DNA of 64,000 bases. It comes from Symbiodinium sp. CCMP2592 (taxonomy: Eukaryota > Sar > Dinophyceae > Suessiales > Symbiodiniaceae). Location of the stretch: NCBI GenBank assembly GCA_905221615.1, contig CAJNDT010001224.1, positions 540,001 to 604,000 of the forward strand, in the 5' to 3' direction. The position numbers and the translations under genes are program-made. A model generated the notes under the pieces. It did not search any database. It saw only the letters and a list, made by a program, of their open reading frames with translations, and was not told the origin of the DNA. Positions 12,956 to 23,565 of the stretch are shown here, one piece after another (position 1 is the first letter of the stretch; each line of letters opens with the position of its first letter).

Positions 12956-13809
12956 TAGTGATCTCTGTCCTGAAAGTGTGTTTGGGAAGGCCGTTCGGCT
13001 TATCAGAACAAGTTAAACTGTGTAAACGGAACTCTTTCCTGCATCACATTGCTCTAACGCCTGGTCCTCATCAGAACACTTCTCAAAACAGATCCAGACA
13101 AGGTGTACAGTCTCAGGCGTCTGCTTTGGGTTCTGATTCCCGTCTCAGAAATCAGCACATCCCGTGGCCTCCCGTCCGCTGAGAGACAAACGCTCAGGAT
13201 CGGCCGGTCCTGACGGTGCTGGTCTTGAAGGCTTGGTACTTTAGGGTTTAGGGTTTATGGTTTAGGGTTTAGGGTTTAGGGTTTAGGGTCTTTGGTTTAG
13301 GGTGAAAGCTTTACGGTGTAGGGTTCTGTCGCTTTGGTGTTCGCTGGAGTGCGGGTTCATGGTTGGAGTTTGGCATGGTCGGGGCTCATGAGGTGCAGCT
13401 AGTCGTCTGTACATGTGCGGGATGAGGAAGCTTCTCAATCAGTGATCCTGTGTCTGAGGGTCTCCTTACTTACAAAGGTGCGGGGCCTAGAACCTTAAAA
13501 CCACGATAGATGATTGAGATTGAGGGTTACGCCGACAAAAGCGAGAAATGCAACAGAGCACAGGCGGGCGGGCCCCTATGCAGCTGAAACCGCGACCGGT
13601 AGCCAACCATCCAAGAAAGTCCACGAATGTTCTTCAAAGGACCCCCCCTACACACAACCTCACGCTCCTGTTGAACTGACTCCCTCAACTCTGCAAGATG
13701 CAGGTCAGAACCCTTTGAGGACCCTGCATGGCGGCACATGAACTCGGGTTTTCGCCGTTCTTCCTCCTGTTTTGAGGCTTCAGGCTTTGGGGGTTGATTG
13801 GGTATGGGG

Positions 13810-13863
13810 GTTTAGGAGCCTTCTGGGTTTAGGAGCCTTCTGGGTTTAGGAGCCTTCTGGGTT
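13810..13863 (+). repeat. 18-bp minisatellite, three perfect copies
   Basis: GTTTAGGAGCCTTCTGGG is repeated three times head to tail, followed by a fourth start (GTTTGGAG). Each unit contains a telomere-like GTTTAGG word, so the tract probably grew from a degenerate telomeric repeat. Confidence 0.9.
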
Positions 13864-14609
13864 TGGAGCGGATTTCGGGCATTCGTAGAACGATCATCGT
13901 GTGCATTCGAGCACAGAAGCACGGCTACAAACCCATGGGTTGCAAGATTCAAATGGCCTGCCGCGACGCAAACGTAGGAGTCGGGCTGAGAACGGTGAGA
14001 TTCTGCATAGATACCGAGCTCATGATACCAGTACAGCTCCAGCAAGTCGCGGACGAGTGGAATTGCCCAGCTTCGATCTAAAGATCTGATTCCAAAAAGC
14101 GCCGGTTGATATGTCAAAACAAAGTTGAGACAATTCAGTGCAACGGCTGGCTGGTTGTGGGGTTCAGCTGTGGTGTCTAGCGATTGTTGTTTACAGCTAC
14201 TGCCGAGAATCAAGCAGCATCTGCGCAGCAGCTGGCGCCTGAACATGAAAGAATGAAAGCCCTACAGGCCTAGATTTCCCCAAACCCGAAGCTACCCCAA
14301 GTCCTGCTTCTTCTCGCGGTTCAACCTCCGCTCCTGCTCCTGCGGGGATGGAAAGGCTGCTCTACTCATGATGTCATAAGGTTTAGCTTGAACAGTTTCA
14401 GGTTGCTGCTGTACAAGACCGGTCGGGCTTGCCCACGAGTTCGGGCTTGAAGATGTGGTTTTAGAACTGAGCTAGTAGCAAGCGCCGTCTTCTTCATAGC
14501 AAGCGGCCTCAGCCGAAACTGCTTGCAAGAAGCCTAGCCACAGCACCAAACTCTTGCAGCTGCCGGCGGCTTGAGGTTCATTGATATCCTTGTCATCACA
14601 GGCACGACA

Positions 14610-14671
14610 CCATTAACAAAAGCCCCATAAACCCTAACACACGATTAACAAAAGCCCCATAAACCCTAACC
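14610..14671 (-). repeat. Two-copy direct repeat ending in CCCTAAC
   Basis: The words ATTAACAAAAGCCCCATAAA followed by CCCTAAC occur twice in tandem with about a 31-bp period. The ends are telomere-like on the minus strand. Confidence 0.7.
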
Positions 14672-14818
14672 GGCTTCGCTGCATCTCCTGCTTCCGGCGC
14701 CGTTCGATGCCTTGCACCGTGGCCTTCGGCAGCAGCGCCATAATGTCCTTTCTGAGCTGGAACCTCTAAACCCTAAACCGTAAATCCTCAATCCGAAGCC
14801 CAGAACCCTGAACCCTAA

Positions 14819-14915
14819 TATAGGGGCCTCAATATTTAGAACAGGATTTTCTGCCCATTATGCTATCATTATAATATGGAACCCCCAAAATAGTTTTGGT
14901 AGCCTTTAGGCCCTT
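14819..14915. mobile_element. Palindromic MITE-like element, family M3
   Basis: ATAGGGGCCT at the left and GGCCCTTTTC at the right bracket an AT-rich core (tgcccattatgctatcatta, then atatggaaccccc). The same word order is found at 28852-28950 and, decayed, at 3731-3816. There is no ORF. Confidence 0.6.
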
Positions 14916-15039
14916 TTCTCAAACCCTAAACCCTAAACCCTAAACCGAAAGGACTGTGGAAGTTTGGACCCAGGGCTTTCGCGGCCCAAAAAGGAGCTCA
15001 GGGTTGGGATTTGGTTCAGAGCTTACTATTTCGGGTTTA

Positions 15040-15240
15040 AGATTTAGGGTTTAGGGTTTAAGGCTTTTTTGGGTGGGTTTAGGGCTTGGTGTTTAGGATT
15101 TAGGGTTTAGGGTTTAAGGTTTCTTTTTGGGGGGTTTAGGGCTTGGGGTTTAGGATTTAGGGTTTAGGGTTTAAGGTTTTTTTTGGGGGGTTTAGGGCTT
15201 AGGGCTTAGGGTTTAGGATTTAGGGTTTAGGGTTGGAGGA
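15040..15240 (+). repeat. Telomere-derived minisatellite, about 58-bp unit, three copies
   Basis: Three successive blocks repeat the order GGGTTTAGGGCTTGG, GTTTAGGATTTAGGG, TTTAGGGTTTAAGG, T-run, G-run. The T-run length differs between copies. This is a higher-order repeat built from TTTAGGG words. Confidence 0.75.
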
Positions 15241-15414
15241 TCTAGGTTTGAGGATCAGGGCATCGTTACAATTTACTAGACCTGGGGGGATCTTGGGCTT
15301 GGGGCCTACTTGGAGGGGCAGAGGGGGACTTGGTAAGGGCTCTTAGTAAGGGCTCCCTAAAGGGATCTTTAGGGTTCCTTAAAGGGATCTATGGGGTTTA
15401 GGATTTAGGGTCTG

Positions 15415-15534
15415 CTTAGAGGGGCAGGGGACTTGGTAAGTAGATTATAAGTAGGGTTATAATTGGGGTATCTCCATTTAAGGTACTTATAACTCTACTT
15501 ATCACCTACTTACTAAGTCCCCTGCCCTTCCAAG
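15415..15534. mobile_element. MITE family M1, copy e (120 bp, divergent ends)
   Basis: The ends read CTTAGAGGGGCAGGGGACTT and AAGTCCCCTGCCCTTCCAAG. The GGACTT(A/G)GTAAGTAG words and the GTACTTATAAC-type interior match the other M1 copies, but the GGATCAT word is replaced by GGGCAGG on both arms, a coordinated change. The flanks (TG and CA) do not show a TA duplication. A further solo left end lies at about 15313-15340. Confidence 0.7.
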
Positions 15535-15897
15535 CACGGGGGGATTGGGAAGATCAGGATCTTCTGCTGGGAACGTGACTTTGTTCCAGGAGATCCTCCG
15601 TCGCTTTGTAGCTTTGTCGCAGCTTGATAGGAAAAGCACAAAATCAACGGCTTGGGCGCTTCCAACGACTCTAAAACCCAAGCATCTTAACACCAAAACT
15701 GGACTCTAAGACTCTAAACCCTTAGCTTCCAACTTCCTAAACGAACCCTAACAAAGCCCTGAACTTAACCTCTTTGTCCACTTTTTGGAATCCTCCGTCT
15801 TGCCCAGCACGTCGGAGTCCCCCGGCAGCTTCCCTGCCAGGGCCGTCACCTCCAAACACAGGGTTCTACGTGTTGTGTGTATCTTGTATATAGATAG

Positions 15898-15901
15898 ATA
15901 T

Positions 15902-15942
<41 letters not shown>
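15898..15942. repeat. (TA)n microsatellite
   Basis: About 20 TA dinucleotides, with GATA-like units just to the left and CTAT/CATC units to the right. Confidence 0.9.
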
Positions 15943-15945
<3 letters not shown>

Positions 15946-16689
15946 ATTGCCTATCTATCTATCCATCTACCCCTAAACCCTGAACCCTAAACCACTAATC
16001 TATAAATACCAGTATGATTCCGGCTTCGTGCTGTAGTTTCAGGTTGTCGGGTCTGGACTCCAGCGTCTGTGTTAAGCTCCAATGGCACCTCACCATCTTT
16101 CACCATCTTCATGAGACTCCCTATCTTTGCTACAGGAGTACGGATTCGGTGTTCCGATTTTGCTTTCGGGCAGAAGCAGACTTGCAGGTTTTTTAGGTTT
16201 GGATCTTCCTGTTCTGCTGGGATAGGAATTGGTTTTACTACATGTTCAAGACTTTTAGAGAGCCTTGCATGGGTGCATGTCTTTGCCATCTTCAGGCGGG
16301 CAGTTGCCAGCAAACAGGCGAGCTGATGCGCGTTATGAAGATCAACGGTGATCCGGTGCCTAACACAATCCTTTCAGGATGCCTACGCATCGCTGAAGCA
16401 CTCCTTGGCTGACACCTCAACTAATGAGGATGCTATAGGTCAGCCTTGGGTCACTAGATGTCTCTCGGGAAAAACGATGCCGATTGGTACTGACCGCACG
16501 ACTTTCAGCCTGCGGGTAGCCTCCGAGACAGATTCTCGTCACAGGACTACCGTAGTTAAGTCTTGATGCACTCGGTGCTGAGGGTTCAACAACATCTCAA
16601 CGTACCGCACATTGAACGGGCTCCAAGCGATCATCCTCACATTCCGCCCAGCTCTGAAGGACGGAGCTCATCAGCCAGCGGGGGTCGCG

Positions 16690-16846
16690 AAGAGCATCCA
16701 AAAAATTTTACCCCGTCGACGAAGTCTCCCATGAAAGTCATCGCAGCATCCCCGAAGTTCCTGGATTTGTCGGCGAGCTTGCCTACCAAGCCCTTCGTCA
16801 TGTCCTCAACCACATCCAGGGCTTTCTGGAAAAGCTTCGCGAGGTG
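16690..16846 (-). CDS. Candidate internal exon, unknown helical protein
   Basis: On the minus strand, AG dinucleotides in ACAGAGTACAGCAG precede a frame of about 50 codons rich in amphipathic helix residues (LAKLFQKALDVVEDMTKGLV, then GKLADKSRNFGDAAM). It ends at a good donor, GACGGG|GTAAAATT, near 16691. The codon pattern looks protein-coding, but no partner exon could be joined with confidence and the family is not recognised. The ATG at the left of the frame may be internal. Confidence 0.35.
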
Positions 16847-18224
16847 GCAGATACCAAACCCCATGGCTGCTGTACTCTGTGATTGAGCTCGGAATCTGAA
16901 GTGCGACTATGACTAATCAAGATTTGAGCAGCTGGCGGCTTGAAACTCTATATGTAGACACTATGTCACTATGTATGTTCTTGCAACCTCTTCAAAACAA
17001 AGAACGCAATCCAAAGCCATCAGGATCCCGCTGCTGCAAACCGCTGCGTAGATCCCAAATCCTGAAACTTATCATATCAACCCACCAGAGACAAGACCAC
17101 AAGTTCGAGGAAGAGTGTCATCCCCTCTTCAATCAAGACGAGACATTGGACTCGAGCACTGGAAATTGAATCTCTTCTCTCTCCTTGCGCAGTCATCGTG
17201 GCATGCTTTGTGTCTACGGCAGCCCTGAACGAAGAACATCAGAGCTCACAAATGATTCTAAAACCTACGCAAGAGTCTACATCGCAGTGCTCAAACCCTT
17301 GGAAAGCTGTTGCAAGATGAGAACCCTAACCATATACTCCACATGCCCTCAGTTGAGGAATGTACCTGAAGCTACAGTAGGTTTAGAGGTGACTGACCTT
17401 CAATCCCCAGCCTCAAGATTGAATCCCCAATCCCCAACCCCGACAGCTGAGGTCGCCCCGTCTGACCGATCCCAAACACTTCTGGACGGTCGTTGACAGG
17501 GGCTGCCTCCTTTAGCAGGCCATCCTTCTGTGCTATCTTGTCCTGCTGGTTCCTTGGAGCTCTGAGAGGCTTGAATTGGGGTGCAGGAACTGCGCCGGGT
17601 TGGGGCGGTTTAAGGTCGAGGGATACATCACCACCACCCCCGACATTCTCACCGCCATCCTCATCATCGTTCCTATCCAGATGGCTATCGACACACTAAA
17701 ACCTACTATACCAATCCTGCTCGGGATCAGGAACAGCAACGTGCTCAGAATCATAAGACATGAACATTAGACTGCAACAGCGATACCACTCCCAACTCCA
17801 AGCCCAAAAATGCCACTCCTTTGGCATAAACCTCAACAAAAGCAGCGGTCAACCTCCTGTGCGGGGCTTCGGTCAATTTCGAATGGCCAGCCTCTCCTGT
17901 GACCTTGTCGACGAAAGCGATTCGAAACTCCGAAACCCCTGAGGACCCGATCCGAACCGTCTTACTGTTTCGGGGTGAGTGAAACATGGCTCGAAACATG
18001 AACAGCTGTGAGCTTGGATCTGAGTGCACGAACATGAATCATTTGCAGCGTAGTTTTCCTTATGCATAGACTACAGCGACAACCTAAACCGATGCCCTCC
18101 CGGACAGCTGAGCATGGGGCTGTGCAAGCTTCTCGCCTGTGGAAACCTTTTCCTGGAAGGAGAGTTGTGTTCCAGTTTACTATCACCATCACTGTGCTAC
18201 TGCTGCCTTTGCTGCTTGCTGCTG

Positions 18225-18299
18225 CTGCGGCTACTGCTACTGCTACTGCTACTGCTACTGCTACTGCTACTGCTACTACTACTACTACTACTATTACTA

Positions 18300-18375
<76 letters not shown>
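18225..18375. repeat. (ACT)n / (CTG) microsatellite
   Basis: CTACTG hexamers pass into nearly pure ACT triplets. Every frame on both strands stays open (poly-Leu, poly-Thr, poly-Tyr, poly-Val), which explains the ORF of about 290 codons around it. Confidence 0.9.
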
Positions 18376-18377
<2 letters not shown>

Positions 18378-19065
18378 CACTAAGAGCTCTCGCTGTACAA
18401 CTTCGAAAGCACCGACCCCCTGTACCAAGCCAGCTCGATCGCGTAACTCTAGGCCTTCTAGCAGTGACAGCTCTTCCTCGGACCAGATCAAGGACATGTA
18501 CTCCAGTGACTGACGAGAGGAAGCCTACCCGAGCCAGCATCCGGAGACGAGGCATGGCGGACTCCATTGCTGCAGCGTCAAAACCAAAGGGCCTGCTGCC
18601 ACCCCAACCGGTGAATCAGCCGATGCCCTCCTGCCTTCACATCTCCGGCTACACCTGCACATTCCTTTGCTGTCTCTGTGCCGCCGCCACCCACTCCGGC
18701 TACGATGGCACCGGCTCCCTCGCAGGTGACCGTGGAAACATGGCTGCCACGTCCTCCAACTTCAAGATGTCCCGGAGCTTCTTGGCCTTTCGGGCTTCAA
18801 GAGGATTACGGAAAGCAAGAGCACTGTCCAGGAGAGTTTGCATGACGGGACAGGCCTTCCGGGCGTCATCCTATGCATGTTTGCTCAACGCTCATTTCTA
18901 TCACCAAAAGGGGGCTTCGGCCAGCGGCAAATAAGCGACGAATATCGGGAAGTTGAACCCTGAGCTCTCACTTAAACCCTTAACATCTATCCTAAAACCT
19001 GAACACAAACCCCGAATAGTTCTGCTTAAACATCAAGCCTAAACCCTGACCCGAACCGTGGAGTT

Positions 19066-19121
19066 GTACTGCGGCAACCAGGCCCCGGGCAAGCTTCAGG
19101 TACTCCTTCTCCTTGGCTGTA
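19066..19121 (-). CDS. Conserved exon fragment (EKEYLKLA), copy in A1
   Basis: After an acceptor-like CTGTTACAG, the minus strand reads KEKEYLKLARGLVAAVQ. The A1/A2 pair differs in this stretch by three synonymous changes (TAC/TAT, GTT/GTG, GCC/GCT) and one replacement (Arg/Gly), which suggests coding constraint. The rest of the gene is not resolved. The protein family is not recognised. Confidence 0.45.
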
Positions 19122-19199
19122 ACAGAGGCGTGCATTCTGTGTGTATCTAGCATGTGCCTTTGGATGCATGCCTAGAAAACACCTGCAGAGGTGAAAGAA

Positions 19200-19370
19200 G
19201 ACACACCCCACACACACACACACACACGCACCGATAAAGACTTGCGGATGTATACATATGTAGATGTACACATACACATCGACCTGTTCATAGACATAAT
19301 CATGCGCACATACATGTACATGTGCATGTACATATATATAAATATATACACACACATGCACGGGTCACAT
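19200..19370. repeat. CA/TACA dinucleotide- and tetranucleotide-rich patch
   Basis: CA repeats at 19203-19228 pass into ACATAC/TATATA-type simple sequence. A longer version lies at the equivalent place in copy A2 (29650-30120), consistent with an intronic microsatellite shared by both copies. Confidence 0.7.
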
Positions 19371-19499
19371 GTGCGCATTTCTTGTGCCAACTGCTCGGCA
19401 AACCAGCTTGTTGGCTTCTTGATGATATCTTAGTTTACAGTGGTTTCAGTTCGGTATTCCAACATCCAGCTCTGACTGGCACGCTTCTCACAGGGGCAG

Positions 19500-19612
19500 G
19501 GGCTTCAACAAAGCATTCTAAAGAGCATCCAAGTTTCATCTTCCACAAAAGCCGATTGCTTCTGATACCTGGCCGGGATCAGAATAAGGATGAGACACAG
19601 AGTAACAATGCT
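19500..19612 (-). CDS. Conserved membrane-segment exon, copy in A1
   Basis: The minus strand encodes SIVTLCLILILIPARYQKQS followed by AFVEDETWMLFRMLC and then a TGA stop. IVTLCLILILI is a plausible membrane span. Compared with the A2 copy at 30285-30396, codons for SAFVEDETW differ at four third positions and at no replacement site, so the frame looks selected. In A1 the TGA replaces a CGA of A2, so this copy may end here or be truncated. Confidence 0.5.
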
Positions 19613-20169
19613 TCACCTGAACCTCCAAAGACAAGGCCACTGAACCTGCAGCCTGACATGATCTGTGGATCAGAGCGTATGCGCGCACACTCAATCATGG
19701 ACTCTAATCGTTCAGTGATTTCCGGCTCAACGAGTTGCACTCACTACCCTGGAATTCAACGTTCCTTTCTTATTACAATGGCAACTTTTGTTTATTCCCG
19801 TTGAGTGCTCCTGCAGAAAAGTCGCTTCATTCATGGAGCGGTTACACTACACCGTTCCTCATGTGACTGCTTGTGTTCGTGTTTCATTGACTGGTAACAA
19901 TCTCATTCGTATTCCTGACCCTCTAATTACCCCTAAATTCTCCACCCCAACACCAAAAACCCCCCGCAATACCTCAACCATCCAAACCCTGCTATCTATC
20001 CTACGCTCCTCTCTAAGCTAAACGAGCATGCCAGGCGTGGACTCCGCACGCCAGCTCATGGCGAGCGCCTCGCTGGCGCCCAGCCTTTAGCGTCTCTTTG
20101 GGCCTCGCTTCGGGGCTTCGAAGCTCGGGAGCTTTCGGCACTTCCGACAAGCCGCCTCAAGGCCCTACT

Positions 20170-20205
20170 TAAAGGATCATGGGACTTAGTAATTGGGGTC
20201 CTTAA
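20170..20205. repeat. Solo left end of MITE family M1
   Basis: AAAGGATCATGGGACTTAGT is followed by ATTGGGGTCC, matching the left end of the M1 family, but no right arm is present before the full copy b begins at 20263. It is read as a truncated element. Confidence 0.7.
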
Positions 20206-20262
20206 GGGGTCCCTTTAAGGGAATCTATAGGGGTACTATAAGGGTTCAGGGTTTAGGGTCTA

Positions 20263-20382
20263 CTTAAAGGATCATGGGACTTAGTAAGTGGGGTTACAAG
20301 TAAGGTAACTACGGTTATAATTGCTTATAACCCCGATTAAGGTACTTATAACCCTACTTACTAAGTCCCATGATCCTCCAAG
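20263..20382. mobile_element. MITE family M1, copy b (120 bp)
   Basis: It starts CTTAAAGGATCATGGGACTT and ends AAGTCCCATGATCCTCCAAG. The interior is collinear with copy a once inverted. TA flanks both sides (20261-20262 and 20383-20384), fitting a TA target duplication. It is absent from the A2 copy at the corresponding place, where copy c sits at a different site about 130 bp away. Confidence 0.88.
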
Positions 20383-20390
20383 TAAAGCCC

Positions 20391-22797
20391 TAGGGGTTTG
20401 GCGTTGAGGGTTGGGTTTAGCAGCTGGTTTAGTTCAGGGCTTGGGCAGTAAGACTGCTGCTTGCGACCTCTGCGGGCTTTGTGGGCTTAGAGGTTCAACA
20501 GCTTCCAGAGACTAAGATCCATATATAAGGATGGTTTGGGGCTTTCCTAAACCGATCTCTGGGATCTGGCGTACTTATGTTTCGGCGCCCAGGCTATGGG
20601 GCTCAGGGATTGAAGTGTGTTTCGGGTTGCTCATGTTGTACTTTTGGATCGCAGATGTAAGATTTAGGATATGGTGGTTCGTGGTAACAGCTCATTGCAT
20701 CTAGGGTGTCTAGATTGAGGCTTTGTGTTAGGGTTGGGCTTGGGGCTTTTGGTCGTAGGATCGCCAAACTGCCGGGCAACATGTCTACCGCCTCTGTTGC
20801 GGATCTGAATCTGCCCGAAACTGACTGAAGCATCATTGGAGGCAGAAGAATGAGCTTGCAACCGAGGTAGCCACCGTTACAAGCTACCAAAATCCCACAT
20901 GCAAAAACTCCAACGAACCCTCAAAAGCTCGAAGCCCTGAACTTGAAACTCTCGACCACTCAACATCCTCAAACTCTGAGCCCAAACCTTCACATCCTCA
21001 GACCCTGAAGCCCCAGTCCTTCTGCAAAAGTCTGCCTCGGCCTAGGCGATGCCTCGGGCGGGGTCCAGCACAAGTTACAGAAACCTGACAGGAGTTTATC
21101 GTAATGGAGACCTCGAGGGGTACCTCAGAGAAGAGGGGTTTAGGGTTTAGGGCTCAGGTTGGAGACAGGTTGCAGCTCTGTGCCTAACAGCACAGGGCCG
21201 CCACGCGGACGTAGCTATCTGCAAATTTGTGCAAGCATCTACACACGCACACGCACACAAATACACATTGACATGTGTACAGACAGTGCAGTGCGCGATG
21301 TACTGGCTACCGAGAAGCGTCCAAGCAGACAGGCAGAACCGCAAAGCGGACAGGTGCACAGAGAGAGAGAGAGAGAGGACGACGAAAGGGGAGAGAGCGA
21401 TCAATCGGCTCAAGGACAAACCTCATGATAAATGAATAACATGTTCCTGCAACACCAGCGAAGAACTCATTGAGCTCACGGCAGGCCATGGCAGCCGAAA
21501 TCCACGAGGGCAGTGGCACGCCCATAAACAAAATCTGCCCGGCACTCTGAGCCAAGGCAAAACAGTTCTTAAGGTATCAATGCCTCGTTTTGTCCATGAC
21601 CATTCTCTGGCATCCAAACCACGGCTTGCCATCGCTGGGTCACCTGTTACTGCCCCTTGGACTCAGACCACAGCAGAGATTCCAGCGAGTTACATCCGCA
21701 TTCATTCGCTGATTGGGCTACTACTCGAACGACTGATGTGAAGCTTCACGGCGAGCGCCACTGTTGTAATGCCTGTACAGGTCACTCGTACCATGCTGCA
21801 TTATTTTGCAGTTGTCACCAGTAGCATCAGACTGACGACGCTGATTAGGATAACCTTGAAAAGCGAAAGTGCGCCGAGCCTTTGGAGTTGAAGCTTGGCA
21901 TCCGAGCCCTAAGCTTTGAGACATGCTAAACTCTGAAATCCTCTACGGCCAACGGCCGGACGCCTAAACGCTCGAAACCCAGCCATGCTCCCGCAACCCT
22001 AAACCTTCGTCCCATGCGCAATCCTAAATTCTGCACCCAGAGGCTCACGAGCAAACGAGCAATCTCCCCCAAGGAAATAGCGTGCCAGCACGCTGGTGTC
22101 CCCGGGCTCCATGGCCAAGGAACCTTTGTCGGCCATATTCTATCGTATAATATAGTAAAGTGTATTATACGTTCACTGCGGCTCACTTTTACCCTACACT
22201 GCGTTGCGTTAAGCACCCGGGGTAATAGTATATTGCAGTATGTTTCAGTATAGTATACTGCTGTTGGTTGTGTTGGCTTCAGAGTTTGGAGCCCGTTCCG
22301 TGCTCTAAGTTCATGGCTCGGGTCATGGATTTAAGGCTTGTGCTTGATCGTTCAAATTTTCGGCTTTACTGTCGATGCTCCACAGCTCTGAACTTCGAAG
22401 GCTGACCCAAAATCCCATACACCACACCAGTTTTCGTCACAAAAACCCACAGACCTTCTTCGGACACCCGTCGACCATGCACGTGAACCCGAATTAATCC
22501 CTGAACTTCCACAGCCCAAGTCCGCAGCAAGCTCCCGAAACGCACACCACAAGACCTGCACCCCAAACCGTGAAACCAACAGCTTGAACCCGAAACCCTG
22601 TTCCCTAAACCCTAAACCCTAAACCCTAAACCCTAAACCCTAAACCCTGCTCCCTAAACCCTAAACCCAAAACCTCAAAAAAGACATCAGAAGTACCCAC
22701 ATAAAAGCACCCAGAGCCGAAGCCAAGGAGCCCCCTCCAGCGAAGGGCCCAGCGCAGGAGAGATGTGTTCCAGAGTTTGCGGTTTGAACTTCCGTTA
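20391..22797. other. Interior of duplication A1, no complete gene recognised
   Basis: Minus-strand frames at 20603-20890 align with minus-strand frames at 30950-31290 of A2, but with frame changes, so no exon is asserted. GAGAGA repeats lie at 21361-21377. The stretch 22130-22260 has ATATAGTA-type AT-rich sequence. Confidence 0.4.
22606..22672 (-). repeat. CCCTAAA telomere-like tract
   Basis: Eight to nine CCCTAAA heptamers, with a CCCTGCTCCCTAAA break, read on the plus strand (TTTAGGG on the minus). Confidence 0.85.
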
Positions 22798-22881
22798 CTT
22801 GGAGGATCATGGGACTTGGTAAGAAGGTGAGAAGGGGCATGAGTATCTTCATTCGGGTTAGAAGTCCCATGATCCTTCAAG
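22798..22881. mobile_element. MITE family M1, copy d (84 bp, internally deleted)
   Basis: The terminal arms CTTGGAGGATCATGGGACTT and AAGTCCCATGATCCTTCAAG are almost perfect inverse complements. The 44-bp interior is shorter and unrelated to the longer copies. TA flanks both sides. The matching place in copy A2 (about 32335-32350) has the same flanks joined through a single TA and no element, a direct empty-site comparison. Confidence 0.9.
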
Positions 22882-22981
22882 TACTACGTACGAGACTTTG
22901 GCTGACGAGGTCACGAGTTTGAGAGGCGAGGCGAGGGGCTTGGAAATAGTGTTGCGGGCGCTGGTTTCGTGTGTTGGGGTT

Positions 22982-23565
22982 CGGGACGTAGGGTTTCTAG
23001 GGACAGTGTAATATGCATGGCTGATGTCATGTCAAGGTGGACCGGACGGGCATCCAAATGGAGGTGACTAATGTCCAAAGAACTCGACAAAGTGGACTCC
23101 CCCGACTATGTCTTGGGCGTCTCGTGCGGTGACAGTCCGCGCGGGGGCAACATTGGTCAAGCTACCGCATCCATGAAGAGCCGTGTCGCCGAGCCGAACA
23201 CAAAATCCAAGCTCAAAATCAGCGGCGGCCACAAAGCTGTGGCGACGCGCAAGACAGCGCGCTTTTCTCTCTGCACGGAGCCGAATCTGGCGGTGTCAAT
23301 GGCACGTGCTCAGCACCTGAGTGCAGCTTCAGAGTATGAAAAACCGAAGGTCTGCGCAAATGCCTTCAGCCCATGCTCTGCAGACTCCAAAGCCTCAAGC
23401 AACCCCAAAGACACCTCAGACCTCATCATGACCGGGAACACCAAACAACATCATATCCACCCGGAACACCACGGAGCTGAAGGTAGAGATCCTACCTCCA
23501 TAAAAGACAAGTCACGTTTGAGAATGTTGACGTCATGTTGCTCGCCACGTTCTTTGAAGCTGCCA
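22982..23565. other. Downstream flank of the secreted-protein gene
   Basis: A plus-strand frame of 216 codons covers 23071-23721 but runs antisense into the last exon of the minus-strand gene and has no recognisable domain, so it is not accepted. The rest probably holds the 3' untranslated region of the minus-strand gene. No AATAAA-type signal is obvious. Confidence 0.45.

Larger units (their letters stand above)
12960..15414. other. Gene-poor DNA with minisatellites and telomere-like tracts
   Basis: Telomere-like units occur at 13236-13292 (plus strand) and 14930-14946 (CCCTAAA). A minisatellite at 13810-13863 and a two-copy repeat at 14610-14671 are listed separately. Open frames of up to about 140 codons show no recognisable domain. 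Confidence 0.5.
15943..19060. other. Mostly unrecognised DNA; possible minus-strand exons
   Basis: A candidate exon at 16690-16846 is listed separately. Hydrophobic minus-strand frames at 17533-17754 (about 35 uncharged residues at the start) and 17751-18035 could be pieces of a membrane protein, but they lie in different frames and no clear junction joins them. A triplet repeat occupies 18225-18375. Nothing else is recognised. Confidence 0.4.
19065..22980. repeat. Segmental duplication, copy A1
   Basis: A series of collinear matches links this region to 29590-32420 in the same orientation: 19080-19126 with 29600-29645, 19480-19615 with 30262-30395, 20022-20150 with 30538-30670, 20540-20890 with 30860-31270, 22065-22112 with 31668-31715, and 22270-22980 with 31870-32410. 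The copies are diverged, with indels and independently inserted MITEs. Two short minus-strand exons are conserved between them. The copies flank the secreted-protein gene at 23.6-27.9 kb. Confidence 0.85.

Noticed and set aside
18062..18934. 290-codon plus-strand ORF
   Set aside because: It is held open by the ACT repeat at 18225-18375; the rest has no domain and no splice context.
19026..19433. Tyr/Val/Cys-rich ORFs on both strands
   Set aside because: They arise from the CA/TACA simple-sequence patch, probably intronic.
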